From: Ephemerocybe angulata
Lineage: Eukaryota; Basidiomycota; Agaricomycetes; Agaricales; Psathyrellaceae
Direction: 5' to 3'
Assembly (NCBI GenBank): GCA_013368325.1
Contig: JAACJK010000127.1
Span: 50,561-114,560, forward strand
Length of the DNA: 64,000 nucleotides
Shown here: one piece after another, positions 11,490-24,074 of the stretch
Layout: each line of letters opens with the position of its first letter
How positions within the stretch are numbered: position 1 is the stretch's first letter
Translations under genes and position numbers: made by a program
The notes under the pieces: generated by a model
Database searches by the model: none
Seen by the model: only the letters and a program-made list of their open reading frames with translations
What the model was told of the DNA's origin: nothing

Positions 11490-11800
11490 GGCGGTGTTGT
11501 GCATAATGGTGGATTGATGAAGTCGAGCGCCGGGAGGGCGAGGAGGCGACGGGGACAGCTGTGGGAACGGACGACACAATGTATGTTCCAGACGTTGATG
11601 CCAATCAAAGGATCTTGGGCGTCAGAATCTGTTCTTTTTCTTTTCTTCTCTATACAACTAAAGACTGCGTCTCCGAATCTCTTGGTCCCGCTCTCTGAGT
11701 CCCGAAACGACCGAGGTCCGAGCAAGTTTAGCAATGGTTTAGCATACACGCAGGTCCCAGGTCCACCCCGCACCAAGCATCGTACGTCCCACCCCACCTC
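11490..11800 (+). repeat. Conserved 5' flank of the large-gene family (copy B)
   Basis: Shares gacagctgtgggaacgga, tgccaatcaaaggatctt and ttagcatacacgcaggtccc with other family 5' flanks; the closest match is the reverse complement of 61890-62070. A GTACGTCCCACCCCAC donor-like segment near 11783 is conserved in all copies. Confidence 0.6.
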
Positions 11801-13268
11801 ACTCATCTCCATCCACCAACGCAACCCACAGGACGACCGCCCTTCGACCTAGGCCCTCCCCGCCGTGGCCTGCCCAAGCCGCAACTGGCTCGGCAGGCCC
11901 CTTCGTCCGCCCTGTGACGCCCAGCACGGACACCCCCTTGCGTCCAGGTCCAAGGTTTTCGGACGCCTTCCTCTTCGTTTTCGTCCTCCTCTGCGTCCGT
12001 CACTTCTTCGGCGCGCAGCTCGCTTCAGCCTCCGGAGCCCCAGACACACAAGAGTTTGGATACGTCTTTACATTCGCGCCACAACCACTTGAACCACAAC
12101 CACAACGACGGCGATTTGCATATCTCTTCCAACCCACCTGCATCGCATCCTCCGGATCCGGAGAACGATGAACTCGGCGAGATGCCAAGACCGAGTTATT
12201 CGACGACTACGAAGGCGAAGATGGGTGTCGCGGTGACGGAGAGCATCGGGTCTGGTCGACGTCGTACGAGGAACTCGCCACTGTGTCACACCAACCCTCT
12301 TCCTCCTCGCCACAATGTACATCGGCACCAACAGATTCTACCCACACCGCCTCTTCTTCCGCCTCTGCATCGGCCGTACGATCCGTCGCTGCTAATGGGC
12401 GTGGAGTCGAAGGAGTCGAGGGATCGTTAGTAGGAGGAGGAGGGACAGGAGGAGGAGGAGAGATGGAAGGAATCGAATCTACCATCAACCCGCCCCGATG
12501 ACGACGACGACGACAACAGCACCCCCGAACCTCGCCTTCGCCCTCGCCCTCGCCGACCCCGTAAGGCCCTGGTACCACCCCTCCGAGCTCGAGTACACCA
12601 TGCGGGACGACCGGCCGCAGGAAACGATGATCACCTAGCTTTGCCAACACGTCTTCGACGTCCCACCGCCCCCGCCGAAAGGGAACTCGCCCGTCTTCGT
12701 CGCTATCCGCGTCGGGCTGGGCGGGGATGGCCCTCCTCCTGCTTCTACAACCACCACTAATCCTTCGACTTCGACTACGGATACGAGTCCGACTACGGCT
12801 GCTGCTGCGACTCTGGCGCCCCGAACCGTGCCACTCCCAAAAGCCTCCCCCATCGCTCATGTTCGTCGCCGAGTTCCAATGGGAATTGGTGCGGCTCGTT
12901 CGACTCTCCACGAGCGCGGATCTGAAGAGCGAGTGGGGGGAGTTTTGGTGCGATATCGTGCATTTGTCGAGGCTGTATCGGCATTTACTCGAGGAGGCGG
13001 AGAGGGCTGCGAATACTGCGCCTCCACCGGCGGGCGGGGGCGGTGGGGGCGGGTATCTCGACTGCGGGAGGGGCGTCGGCGGGGGATACGGAGGGAGGGG
13101 CAGGAGGGGTAGGTGCGGGAGGGGTCGGGGAGTAGTGGGGATGTTGGAGGAGGGGACGTATAAGGAGGAGGAGAGGGTGGGGAGTTTGGATCGCTTTACA
13201 GGGGAGTGTCATGTCATTTTGGAAGGAGTACGGGAGGAGGAGTATGAGGGGGATTTTGAAGCATGGTG
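11800..13268 (+). pseudogene. Decayed 5' half of the large-gene family (copy B)
   Basis: The exon 1 counterpart is at about 11830-12420 (GEMPRPSYSTTTKAKMGVAV at 12178 onward matches EEMPVIRTTAKPTTGVAT of the 34.5-kb gene). The exon 2 counterpart starts near 12575 with WYHPSELEYTMR. The codon after ATGATCACC is TAG at about 12638, a nonsense change in the highly conserved MITYLCQHVF. Later a frameshift turns the KFQWE region into PIAHVRRRVPMG. The exon ends at GATTTTGAAGCATG before GTGAGT at about 13267. Repeats of GGGAGG near 13030-13150 correspond to the glycine-rich part of the intact copy. A nonsense codon plus a frameshift make a functional product unlikely. Confidence 0.75.
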
Positions 13269-14600
13269 AGTGCGCGTTTTGGGTTCGAGTTTGGTTTTGG
13301 TTTGTTTTCTTTTCGACTTTGGGTTCGACTTTTGTCAGTGATTGGGAGGATGAGGATGTGCCGTCCGACGCTCGTTCGAGTTTGGGAGATCGTGGTGTTG
13401 GTTGGGGGTTCGTGGATGACGAAGTTCGTTTGCGTGGGGAGGTCGACGCTGTTCGAGTCCTTCGCCTTGTACCTTCGCGGTGCCTGTCGTGCTTGGATCG
13501 CTCGATGTTCTGTCGATCGGCTCTCTCGCTATTCGTTTCGTTCGTTCCTTATTCTTTGCACTGTCCTCTCCTTTCGATGTATTCTGTTCGGGGATGCCCC
13601 CTCGCTGGACTATGCGACGTGCATATCTCGCTTTATGGGGTGGTCGAACGAACGGTGGAGCGCAGCGTACGTGATTACACTATGTTGGATTTGGACTTTG
13701 TTTGAGGCCTTGTGCATCGATACGACGAGGTTCTATGAAAAGAACTATCGTCATCTCCCTCCCCCCACTTCTCCTTCTAAATCCATCCCTTTCGCCCATT
13801 CCTTCGCTCTGCCTATTATATCACGCACGTACTCACATGATCTTACCTCCCCCCCGTTCTAGATTGGGCCCGCTGGGTACTCAAAGACCATAAAGGCTTC
13901 CTCCTAACGAAAGACGAAGTCGACGGGTGCATCACGGCTCCTCGCGGGGCTCCATAAGGTCGGGGAGTGCCGCGGAGGACTAGGGCTAACCCTAAGATAC
14001 GGAGGGAGGGGCAGGACGGTAAGGTGCAGGAGGGGTAGGGGGAGTGGGTATGAGCAGGAGGGGGAGGTACAAGGAGGAGGAGACGGTGGGGAGTTTGGAT
14101 CGGTTTTGGAGGGGAGTGTCATGTTGTTTTGGAAGGAGTATGCGGAGGAAGAGTATGAGGGGGATGTTTTGGAGCGTGGTGAGTACGCGTTTTGGTTCGT
14201 TTTAGCTTCCGTTTGTTTAAGATTGGGGGTCCTGCGTTTATTCTTCGTCTTTTTCTTTCTTCGTTGTACTGGTGGATCGGATGGCGGATCGGTTGCTCGC
14301 TCGTTCGATCGCGTCTATCCATAGTCATGCCGTTCCTCCTTTTCTTACCTTCCTAGGCGTTATTTCGATTAGCGCGCGTCGATCCTTGCTGTGGATCCGC
14401 TTGATTCGAGACCCATTTATTCGTCTCCTGCGTTCGCTTCGGATGGGGCAGCATCCCTTCTCGAATCTGCGCACCCGTGCAGTCGCTCGATGGAAACGTC
14501 TCGAGCCTTCGCTTCGTTGTTGTGCGGGAGCATCTAGTGTTATGTTCGTGCGCTTCTCGGGTGCGCATTTCCTGGAGTCCGTTTGGAGTTCGATTATATG
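13269..14600 (+). pseudogene. Intron and partial exon modules of the large-gene family
   Basis: 13269-13860 is intron-like sequence ending in an acceptor followed by GATTGGGCCCGCTGGGTACTC at about 13862 and GGCTTCCTCCTAACGAAAGA. That exon breaks off near 13960 and jumps to GGGAGG-rich middle-exon sequence (13995 onward), reaching a second donor edge at about 14178. 14180-14600 is again intron-like and shares blocks with 7800-8060 and, reversed, 53400-53700. A short CTAACCCTAA sits at the jump point. Confidence 0.6.
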
Positions 14601-15186
14601 TACTTAAGTCTTAAGTCCTTTCTTTGAATCCCAAGAAATGTGTTGTTTGCCGTTATAGATCCGAGATGGAGGGAGCGTGAGGAAAGACCAAAATGGAGGT
14701 AGACTCCGCGGCAACGGAGACGTTTAACCTTCTCCTGGGTGTTCCTGCGGTCATTGACATGAGCAGAATTGGATACTAGTCAGGGGATTGTGGGAAGCTA
14801 GTCTAACGCGAGTTTGCGGCGATTTAATAGAGCTCCCGTATCAGCCAACATCCCCTGGCCAAGTCCTGCCTCTGGCGGTGCATGGTATCCTAGTAGGGAT
14901 CGGCAACACGACTGCCCGAACTCTAGCGCGATTGAATGAGTGGGAACATTCGCCTGTATGGCCACGGCACGCGGGGCACTAATAAATCTGTAGGTTGTCA
15001 GCCGTTGTGTACTCTTTCAAAATTTAGCACCATGTGCGGCCAATTCATTAGTTGCCGCCTTTATATATTGCGCCTGGCTGCCACTCGCTGGCGTGCTTTC
15101 ATTCCCCCCACTACTAGATATCGCTCTGTGCTGAGCCAATCCTTGACTCCTCTTGAAACGACCTCAGCCGTGGGCTTGAATCGGAT

Positions 15187-16786
15187 ATGTCCAGCGCCAG
15201 TGACATCGCTGCCTTGGATGCAAAGCAACAGGACTATGCGCTACTTGGGTTCTGGTTAGGAGTGAGTCCGTGCACCCGGCTGCCTGATTCTACATAGTGA
15301 CGATGCATATTCTCGCACTCCTCGGTGACCTAGGGAGTCGTATATGGTGCGTCTTTCGTTCCTTCGCCCGCTGTTCCACCCGTGACCGATGCGTGCTTTG
15401 AATAGGGGCCTACTGTATACTGTATGGGCTTTCCGTGAAGATCGCGCTGGAGACGCGAAGGGTGCATTCTACGCATTCAGCCAGGGTGCGTCTCAGGTCG
15501 TGTCCATACATTTGGCCCATGCTGAACACGGACAATCCTTTTGTTCGACAGGTCTTCCCGACTGCGACACTACTCATCTTTATTCTGACAACTATTTACA
15601 TGGGTAAGCGTATCCATGACTTAAGTCTTAGCCGCCAGCGTGCCTGAGAAGAGCCCCCATATAGGACTCAACGCGTTTCGGACGCTCTACGCCTTCAGCC
15701 CGCAGTGGACTGAAGACTCGGGCGACCAGCTTCCTATATATCACATTCGCGACTATACTTCGAGCAAGGGCTTCACGACGATGCTGCTCATGAGCATAAG
15801 TATCTGGTTAGGTGATGCTTTAGCTGTGAGTGCCTTCCTTCATATGTTGTCTGGTTGACGCTCAGCTCACACCGTGATCTATGTTCAGATATACCGATGC
15901 TTCGTTATCTGGGACATGAACTGGTTGGCCGTACTCCTCCCCATCGCACTTTTGGTACTTAGTATCGGTACGCCTAGCTCAATCCTTCCTTCATAACCTT
16001 CGTCTCTAACATCGATTCGGCTCAGTCAACAGCACCGTCGTTGACGTGGCGTACAAGCACCCGGGCGCACTACCGTCTCAAGATGTACAGGCGCTGATCG
16101 GCATCGTCTTCCCGGTCAACATCGCGCAAAGCTGCCTTACAACAGGCCTCATTGTGTTCCGGATTTGGCGCCAGTATCGCGTCTCGCGTGCTGCCGGCCT
16201 GCACGTGCACGGAATGGGTATCGGCCTATTCACCATTATGAGGATTATCGTGGAGAGCGCCATGATATTTACCGTTCAGCAGATCACCATGTGCGTATTG
16301 TACTACTTGGGTAGTCCGACGCAGTATGTCTTCAACGAGATTCTCGTACCCAGCATAGGTGCGTGACTTCTAACGACTCCCGACTCCGAGATTCGAGCGC
16401 TAACGAACCATCCTGGTCCTTTCACCGATACAGGGTGTATCTTCGCGCTAATGTCAATCCGGGTGTACGGTGTGAACTCAGAGTTAACGACCGAGGTCCA
16501 GCTGTCGCACATCTACAGCGGTCTCTCGGTTCGCCCCGACAACCTTACGGAGAAAGGACATCCGATTTCTCAGGATGGAGGGAGGAACCATAGGAGAGCT
16601 GCGAGTGAAGCACTCGTGTTCTCCCGCTCGGGAGGCTCGCCAACTGATCATAGTTGGCACCCGACCGAGTCGATGGGTGGAGAGAAGGGCCAGAATGTTG
16701 ATGTCGAGAAGGAAGCCGCGCAGTCTGACGAGCTCGTTCAAGATTCGGGTGGAGCAGCGAAAGATTCCTCAAAGGTCCCCATGTAA
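15187..16786 (+). CDS. Multi-spanning membrane protein of basidiomycete type
   Basis: Eight exons fit with clean GT-AG introns and a continuous frame: 15187-15261, 15334-15346, 15406-15485, 15552-15603, 15632-15825, 15889-15967, 16026-16358 and 16434-16786, giving 392 aa. Hydrophobic segments are visible at DYALLGFWLGVVYGAYCILYG, FPTATLLIFILTTIY, FTTMLLMSISIWLGDALA, WLAVLLPIALLVLSI, LIGIVFPVNIAQSCLTTGL, a segment through MIFTVQQITMCVLYY and one through IFAL, about seven helices. A cytosolic tail of about 100 hydrophilic residues follows. This is the layout of the large, functionally unassigned family of seven-helix membrane proteins common in agaricomycetes; receptor-like roles are often suggested but not shown. 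Exon 2 is only 13 nt; skipping it breaks the frame. Confidence 0.8.
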
Positions 16787-18969
16787 TGTAATCTCCCTGG
16801 TCCATCACCAAGTCTATGACAGAGCTGGTTAGCCAGCGTGTGGTGGATACCCTGGTGGATACTACAGTTACTCTCTGTTATATACGTCTCGTTGCTATCA
16901 TTGCCATATAACCCTAATATCATCAGTAATTACAACTTCCCTTTAATGTGAAACGACCTTTGGTCGGCCTTTGGTATAGCCGTGGATGAATGGCCTCCGA
17001 CGCCGCCGTTTACTACGCCGAGTACCTCGAAGGGACAAATAGCACCTATGGCGATAAACAATGTAAATGCTGTGGAACGGTGGACCTCCCGGGGTGCAAG
17101 CCAGTTGACACTAATCATAGCACGTCGATAGACATTGATGTGTACAAGTATGGTGTCAGGGTGTCTATTGGGCGCCTATATACTGTCTCAAGATTGTTCT
17201 GTACGGGAAGTCAAGTGCGGTCCCCGCCGCTCGAAAGGGGGAAGAAACCACTGATGAAAGCAAGTTGCAGAGTTGAAAGCATTGGTTCGACCCACGCCCT
17301 GTTTCTCTGCGTTAAAAGGCTAGGTTTATCTCGGGTGATCAGGGGTAGCGGCAATCGATTCACAAGGTGTATAGTGATTTGGATCTTGTCATTTTCATTT
17401 AAGCGCCGGTGTCGTTGAAGAGTCGATTCAGTTGTTCTAAAGTGACAAAGGAATTCTAAAACCCCCACTAAATATTGAAACGCACGAGCGACACACACTC
17501 CCGTCTCGAATGACTTTCCTATTTCTCAGGGAACTTGACGCTTGCCTTGAGAGAAAATCCATATAGCTTCCCCCAAACCGACGCGATACTGCGCGGCATT
17601 GGAGCTTTGGAATATTGTACATACAGATACGGGGCTGATAGAGAAATATAGTTTGCTGTGTGGACACTCGGGGCACCAATGTACAGACATATTGCGACTT
17701 GAACGACGGGATCGGAGTCGCCCAAACTAGGGAGAAAGCATCAGTCGGATGAGCACGACTCAAACTGACCTTATAGCATATGTCACCCTAGCTCACGCGT
17801 ACGCCGAAGAGTGGATGATATCTTTCCATAGCTGAAAGGGGAACGGACTTATAACAATCGAATCTACACCGAACTATATTTCCAAGTCCAACAAGTTCAG
17901 ACGCGAAGCGTACCCAGCACAGTTTTACACATCTGGACACTCCACAAAGTAGCGCACATACCATGTACAATTAACGCACGCGCAAGTAATTCTCCCGTGT
18001 TGTGAGCGAGTGGATTGAGAATGATTTTAACGTCTGACAACTAGCATCCAGCACGAGCAACCCCGACCACACCATTACAGCTCCAAAACATTATATGTAT
18101 CGTCCTTATTCCCACTGCCACATGGATACTTAGACACCCCGCAATTACCCCACATCCCAAGACCAAGACGAGGTCTGCGGACGCATAAATTTGCGGCCTC
18201 GCCATATATCCTGACCGACTGGGTTCTCGGAATAACTCTTGGGACCGTGACTCCCCCGTCTTTCACACTATCTCAGATACAAGACACCGCACACGACGCC
18301 ATGCCCCTTTTCCTATACACCTGTGCGACAAAGTACCTCACACTCTCAAACCCACTCCCAAGCCTACGGAACGCCTGTATCCTTTTCATGCTTGCAGACC
18401 GATCAACCCTAACGTCCTCCCGCCCTCTATCTTCCGAACTCGCATACTTCAATGCCCACAGCACAACCCATACAGGCATCATTCTCAGCCGTAACACGCC
18501 TAACACGCGCACTCAGCTTGGACGGATCGTCGAGGAATAGAGCTCGCATGACGTTCCGAGAGCTCTTATGCCGCATAATGCGAGAGGTGGGCAGAACTAT
18601 ACATGGGTAATGGGTGCACCGAAGGCTTGATGGGACATACCTATACTTCATTTTCCACAGGGTGTTTTGTGTTCGAGACTATTGTGATACATTATCGCAT
18701 CTGTCCAGTAGACTTAACTTGGTGTAGTACAGGGGTGATACAAGGCCGGAGAGACGTCGACGTTAACTAATGCGCAATATATACATCCATGGTCACAGGG
18801 TATAGTGGTGAATCATCCAAACTCGAGACTAGTAATACAATATCTAAGCTTGAACAGGGGTAGCAAGAGCATAGGGAAAGCGAGAATTGAAAGCATAGAG
18901 CATACTGTAGTATCAAACTCTGTCCGTCTGGAAATAAATGGTACATGAGATCAAACACCAGCCAGAATA
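16787..18969. other. Intergenic region, no convincing gene
   Basis: A frame at 16990-17418 (MASDAAVYYAEYLEG start, two CxxC-like pairs) and short minus-strand frames at 17211-17763 and 18273-18651 have no motif, no supportive splice pattern and overlap each other. I see no repeat shared with the rest of the window. Confidence 0.5.
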
Positions 18970-20336
18970 TCACCACGCTTTACGCAACCCACCCATCCAG
19001 TGGAACTCGCGGGTCCCGTCATCCCCACAACAATCCTTGATTTGGATATAATGAAGGCTCGGGAAGGCGATACCCCTGAGGTTGAGGCGGGCCCTGCCGA
19101 GTACGAGGTGTAAAAAGTGGTGGGTGACGAACGGACAATTGCGAACAGTGAGTTGAGTTCCAAAGAATGAAGATAACATCGGAAGGAACGAAAGCTCAAC
19201 GTCCTTGCCTCCAATACGAGACAAACAAAGCGCATCGATGGACGGAGGTAGGCGCAGGATGGAGCTGGTGGTGAGCTTGCATGTGCATGTGTCAAGCGTC
19301 AGTTCCCTCGGTGCGAGATGGTTGAGGAGGTACCCGATCGCCGTCGCGTTGGAGTTCTTCACGGTCAATGCGCAGATAGGGTATGGTACCCTGGCTCGAC
19401 GGCGCCAATGCTCTGACGTTAAGGACCCTTCCAGAATGGTGAACCGATCGAAGGTGAGCGATAAGAGTCGCGGGAGTGAGTTGGTGAAGTCGATGAGTCG
19501 CCCCATCCCGTCCTCAGAAAATCCAGCGGTGTTGGGGAAGACGTCGATGATCGTGAGGGAGGTGATGTGACCCATTGTGTAAAACAGGGTTCGGGACGAT
19601 GATATAAGGGTGAGGAGGAGCTTTGCGTCGACTGAGAGCGTGGTAAGCGTCGAGCGCCCGATGGCGGCCAGGTAAGGAACGTCCGATGGTCCTGTATCTT
19701 CAATTGAAGCGTCGATGGTCAACCGTTTGAGAACAGGGTACACCTGTGGGTCGAAGGTATTCCCAAGGCGATCGATGGAGGACCTCCATCGTGCTTGAAA
19801 GACAAGGGAGCGGACCCTGGCTCTAACCTTCGAGACGGCATCAGCTACCGCCCACTCTCCATCCCTGGTATACCCTCCGACTCCGCGCTGAGACGGTCGA
19901 CCTGGGATGACGAAGATTGAAAGGGGCCTCTTGCGAGACCTACGAAGGTACACCATAAAAGGGCTGTTCTCCAACGGAGCGAGCGACCCAATCGATGGCG
20001 GGAAGACGATGATCGTGGCCCAAAGGAATGGTTGCTTGACCATGAAGTTATGCCATTGCCTACAGACTCGGCCGAGATAGCCTCGTGGCAGGGTGTCGAG
20101 CACATCTTCGAGCTTGGTGTCATCAGGTACACACGTAGCGAGCTTGAATATCTCGAGGAGGATTCCGAAGTCGATCCTTTGGATGCCTGGTACGCGGCTA
20201 AACGCTCGGTTTTCGGCGGGGGCCAGAGGACTGTCAAGGATGGCGGGCACGGACACGTGTGACAGGGCATCGAATTGGGACTGGAGATACGTTAGGTCAG
20301 GACCGAGAGACGCTCAGGAGCTCAGAGGCGTACCAT
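18970..20336 (-). CDS. F-box protein
   Basis: Main exon 20280-18970 codes 436 residues. Near its start is IDFGILLEIFKLA, then about 25 residues and LGRVCRQWHNFMVKQPFLWATI: the pattern of a fungal F-box (hydrophobic first helix, Val-Cys-Arg-x-Trp, then Leu-Trp). F-box proteins bind Skp1 and bring substrates to SCF ubiquitin ligase; the rest, with leucine-rich repeat-like strands (LTTLSVDA, LTIIDVFP, LSLTFDR), would be the substrate side. The main exon has no upstream ATG in frame. A 53-nt intron (20281-20333, GTACGC...CTAAC...CAG) joins it to an ATG at 20334-20336, giving MSQFDALSHVSV and 437 aa; the start codon then forms the last codon of exon 1. A broken, inverted copy of the 3' two thirds lies at 52246-53040. 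Confidence 0.8.
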
Positions 20337-23300
20337 GGCAGCGACGAATGCCGGCGGGGATTTTCGGGGGCTCAGGGTGAAGAAGGGAGTAAAAGATGGG
20401 GGAAAGAGTGGAAGAAGACAGCTGTATGACCCCATCCATCCGAACAGGGCTATATAGGTCGTTCAACCCTCGACCCAAATCTCGGCACAGGTGCGTGCCC
20501 TCGAGGCATAAAGGCAAGGGGAGGCATAGTTTAAATCGAGTGCGCTGTGCTTGGATTTGCAGAGTGCCGGCGGCCCCACATCAAGGCACCGAGAACCCCA
20601 GGAGGCCGAAATTAACTCCGGTGTGACGGAGGAGGCGTGACTATCCCCTTGAGCCCTCGATTATTCGCCAAATGGTCTTTACATGGTCAAACAGGCCCCA
20701 ACATCAAAGCTGACAGTCCTTTAATCCTGCTGCTTCAGGTCCGCTTCCTAGATTGTCTATTGCCATTGGCTCCAAGTACTACGAATCAGTATTGTGGTCC
20801 TAGAAAGCATCGCAGTTGGACAACCTACACATCCCCCTATAGCCTGCTCGCCCCATAAACGCCGGGTGTAGCCTTCGTCCTCGAGGCTCGTCTCTAACAC
20901 TCACCTCCCGTATTCCGCCGTTTTACCCGGCTTTGAGAACGACCAAGCACAATCCACCTGATATCGGCGTCAGAATATCATATAGGAGTCGTCTTCCGTA
21001 TCGATTAAGCGCCCACTGTTATTTGCCGGCCTAGAGGGAAGGCGGAAGGTGACGGGTCTGGGCCTCATGAGAGCATTCGCATCCACCGATAATCAACCAC
21101 TCAAGTCATAAGTCAGACCGTTTCTATCTCATACCGTATTATTGTTGAAGAAGCTACTTCTACTACGGATTTTTGAAAGGGAGGAGGAGGAGATTAGATT
21201 AGAGATTAGATTAGATGACAGTGATGATGGCGCCAGCGAGGTGGCGACGCGGTGCTGTTCGACATCCTTGGAAGTTGGTGCTTCCTTGGCTCTTCCCTTT
21301 ACCTCCTTGAAATGTGCTTGTGACGACCTCAATGCGATAACGCTATTAGACGAACTTGAACAGCTCAAACTCCTAGTACTGAGAAAAGACGGGTCCACGC
21401 ACAGTCTGCCCGACTGTTCTCCGTTCTCTGGTGCCGTCTCGTTGCCCACTGCCCCTGATATCACCACCTCCGTCGTTCTAAAGGACACCCTACCTGATGG
21501 TATACACTCTGCAGGCTGCAGACCCGTGAACGAAACCTCACCTTACGCCTTTCCCTCAACGCCGTTATCCGTGCATGGAGCGTTCCCAGGGCCTGAGAAG
21601 CTGTAGCACCGGACGACCTTGAAGAACTACGAGGTCATCAGCGATACATGGCTACGATTTCCCGAATAGGATGGTGGATATGAGGCGGATACTATGGGGC
21701 GCGAGCAGGCCCAATATCGCCGAGACCTTTGGATGGGATGGGGACACTCGCTGGCGTAGTGAATAGAGGAGTGTTCGGTAAGTCCCGCCTGTTATTACCT
21801 TCACCCTTCCTACAATAATCATTCCGTTTCCCTACTCGCGCTCTTGAGGGTCGAGATGTGTATATGCGCTTCGCTTCATTTGCTCGAAGCTGATGCTTAT
21901 TCTCGCTGTGCTTTCGTTCGAGCTTCAATCCAATCTTCCGTATGCTTTAAAGCCCTCCCCTCGATCATTTCCCCGAGAGGTTCGAGATGCGCAGTCGCGT
22001 TTCGCTTCCCTTGCTCGCACTCGTTCGTTCCGAATCATCGCCATAGGTTCTTACTTCAATTCTCAGGCTCCTTCGCGCTCCTTCTTCGAACCTTAAACCT
22101 GGGTTACCATTACCTGCTCAAAGACAATTGCTAACATTTTCTCAGGTCAGGCACGCCGCCCTCCTCACCTGCGTCGCCTACTTCACCGCCTGCGAGCTAG
22201 CCACAACCCGCCCAATCCCTCCCGCCCGTGTACCCGATCCTGGAAACCACCCACACCGGTGCTCTTCCTCCCGCCCGCGCCCTTGAACCTCCCGAAGTCC
22301 AACTTCACACACCTCACCGAGCTCCCGTCCGCGCTCACGCTGATCTGCGGAATGAACACCTCGTTCTTCCCACCGTACCTTAGACTCCTCGCGAAGGTAA
22401 GGCTCTTGTCGCAGTTCATCCTTCCGCGATCGACATGTGGGGAACCCAAGCGTTCGTGTTTCTGTCAGTGGGCGAGCCGCCGAGCACGACTCCGGCAGGC
22501 GAGAGAGGGGGGATAAAGAGGCTCACGCCGTTGGAGGACGTGAATTCGCTCTTTTTTTGATTCGTGTTTCGCATGGATTCTCAGGAGGCAGCGGAATGTG
22601 AGGGGGATTTGAGCGCGTTCAGACGTGCTCGTGCTTGGAGGAATGGTGGACTCGGGGGATACTCACAGGTCCTTTCATCATCGCCCGGCGCGCAGAGGGA
22701 CTCTGCGGAAATACTCTACTGACAACTGACAGCTACGCTACGGCTACGGACGACGACCGCTATGACGAACACACTCACGAGCACGATGCTCAATGGACGA
22801 CATGACGACGGCGTGGAGATGCATGTTGGACTGTAGAGGTACGTTCCAGAGGTCGTAGTATAACCTTGTTACGTCGCAGCTATTTGCTGCAGACGTGACT
22901 TCGGTATTCGTTGATACACGACTAGCGAGCTGACCGAGGGACTTGGTGCGTCGGTATCAAGCTCTGGCCCCTTTTCTTCGTGGGCGTACTCACCTCCATT
23001 TCGTCTTCTTTTCCCAATGACCGATCCATGCCTGTATATCTACTTCCTTTGTTCTCACTTTCGCGTCCTCCGTTGGCTCGCGACTTCTTTCCCTGCGCAC
23101 TTTGTGTGCGCTGCGAGCTCTTGATCATACTGGAGGATATACATGAGGGAGGTACTAGCGCCTTTAAATTGCTCCCAGCCCCATAAACACAGTAGCCGCC
23201 TTGACTCCGACCTCCGTCGGGTATATATCTCTAACGCACTCTCCGAGTATTCATAACGATGGTTGAATAAATAAATTTATGTATTTGATAAGAAGTTGAT

Positions 23301-24074
23301 ATATCGCATTTTGGTTGAATTAAGCGCGCATGAGCTGGAACGCTTATTCCCCTCGTCCCGGTAGTTTAAGTGCTAGATAGAGCTTGAGTTGCCTTTGGGG
23401 GTACATTTATCTCAATTTTAATGCATTCGTTCTCCCTGTTCAATCACCAACTTAGAGGCCACTGAAAACGAGGGAAGCAGAAATTCGTATTGATGTAGTG
23501 AGGGCATCAAGGTGCGGGCGGGTATACATAGACGTATATGGTCTAGGAAACGTACGTTTTCGCTCAAGAAGAAGGATGAAGCTAGGTGAGTGCCAGTGCA
23601 CAAGTGCGGACGTGGTCGATGTAAAAACACCCATGATACTACTGTACACAGCAGACCAATAATAGCATCGAGCCCTCCTGCTTTGCGGATGGTAAATTTC
23701 TCCAACACCCTTGATGGAGACCTTAAGTTCCCTTAATCTTCATGCCAGTGGGTAGGCCGTACAGTACTCGGTAATTTACATGGAATCAAGACTTCCCTTT
23801 GCAATTGCGAATTTGCGAGGGTAATGCAGTTCTCGAGGTCTCTTCTCATCGCCACCATTCTGCCACGGACTAAGGGAGCTTGAATGACACACTGGAAAGA
23901 TCATATTGAAATGAAGAACTTGAAGTCATTCAGGTGTGTAGAAGTGTGTACATTAAGCACTCAAGTTAATGAGTCTACGCTGTAGTTATAGGTATAAAGT
24001 CCGGGTGCAGAAATGACTGAACGTACTCCAACAATGAAGTATCAACTAAAGTAAAGGAAAGTCTGGTGACGTGA
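20337..24074. other. Intergenic region with low-confidence ORFs
   Basis: The frame 21142-21606 (+, 154 aa, ending GPEKL) begins over an AGATTAGATT microsatellite and has no recognisable domain; the opposite strand is also open over part of it. Around 22140-22420 an acceptor-like TTCTCAG is followed by a short coding-like stretch (HLTELPSALTLICGMNTSFFPPYLRLLAK before GTAAGG, split here by frame choice) that could be a remnant of an LRR-type gene. 23180-23340 resembles 20840-21010 (CCCATAAAC... TCTCTAAC), a weak duplication. None is strong enough to call as a gene. Confidence 0.45.

Noticed and set aside
21142..21606. 154-aa plus-strand frame as a gene
   Set aside because: The N-terminal part is an AGATTA microsatellite translation, the opposite strand is also open, and no domain or splice support was seen; kept only as a note in the intergenic entry.
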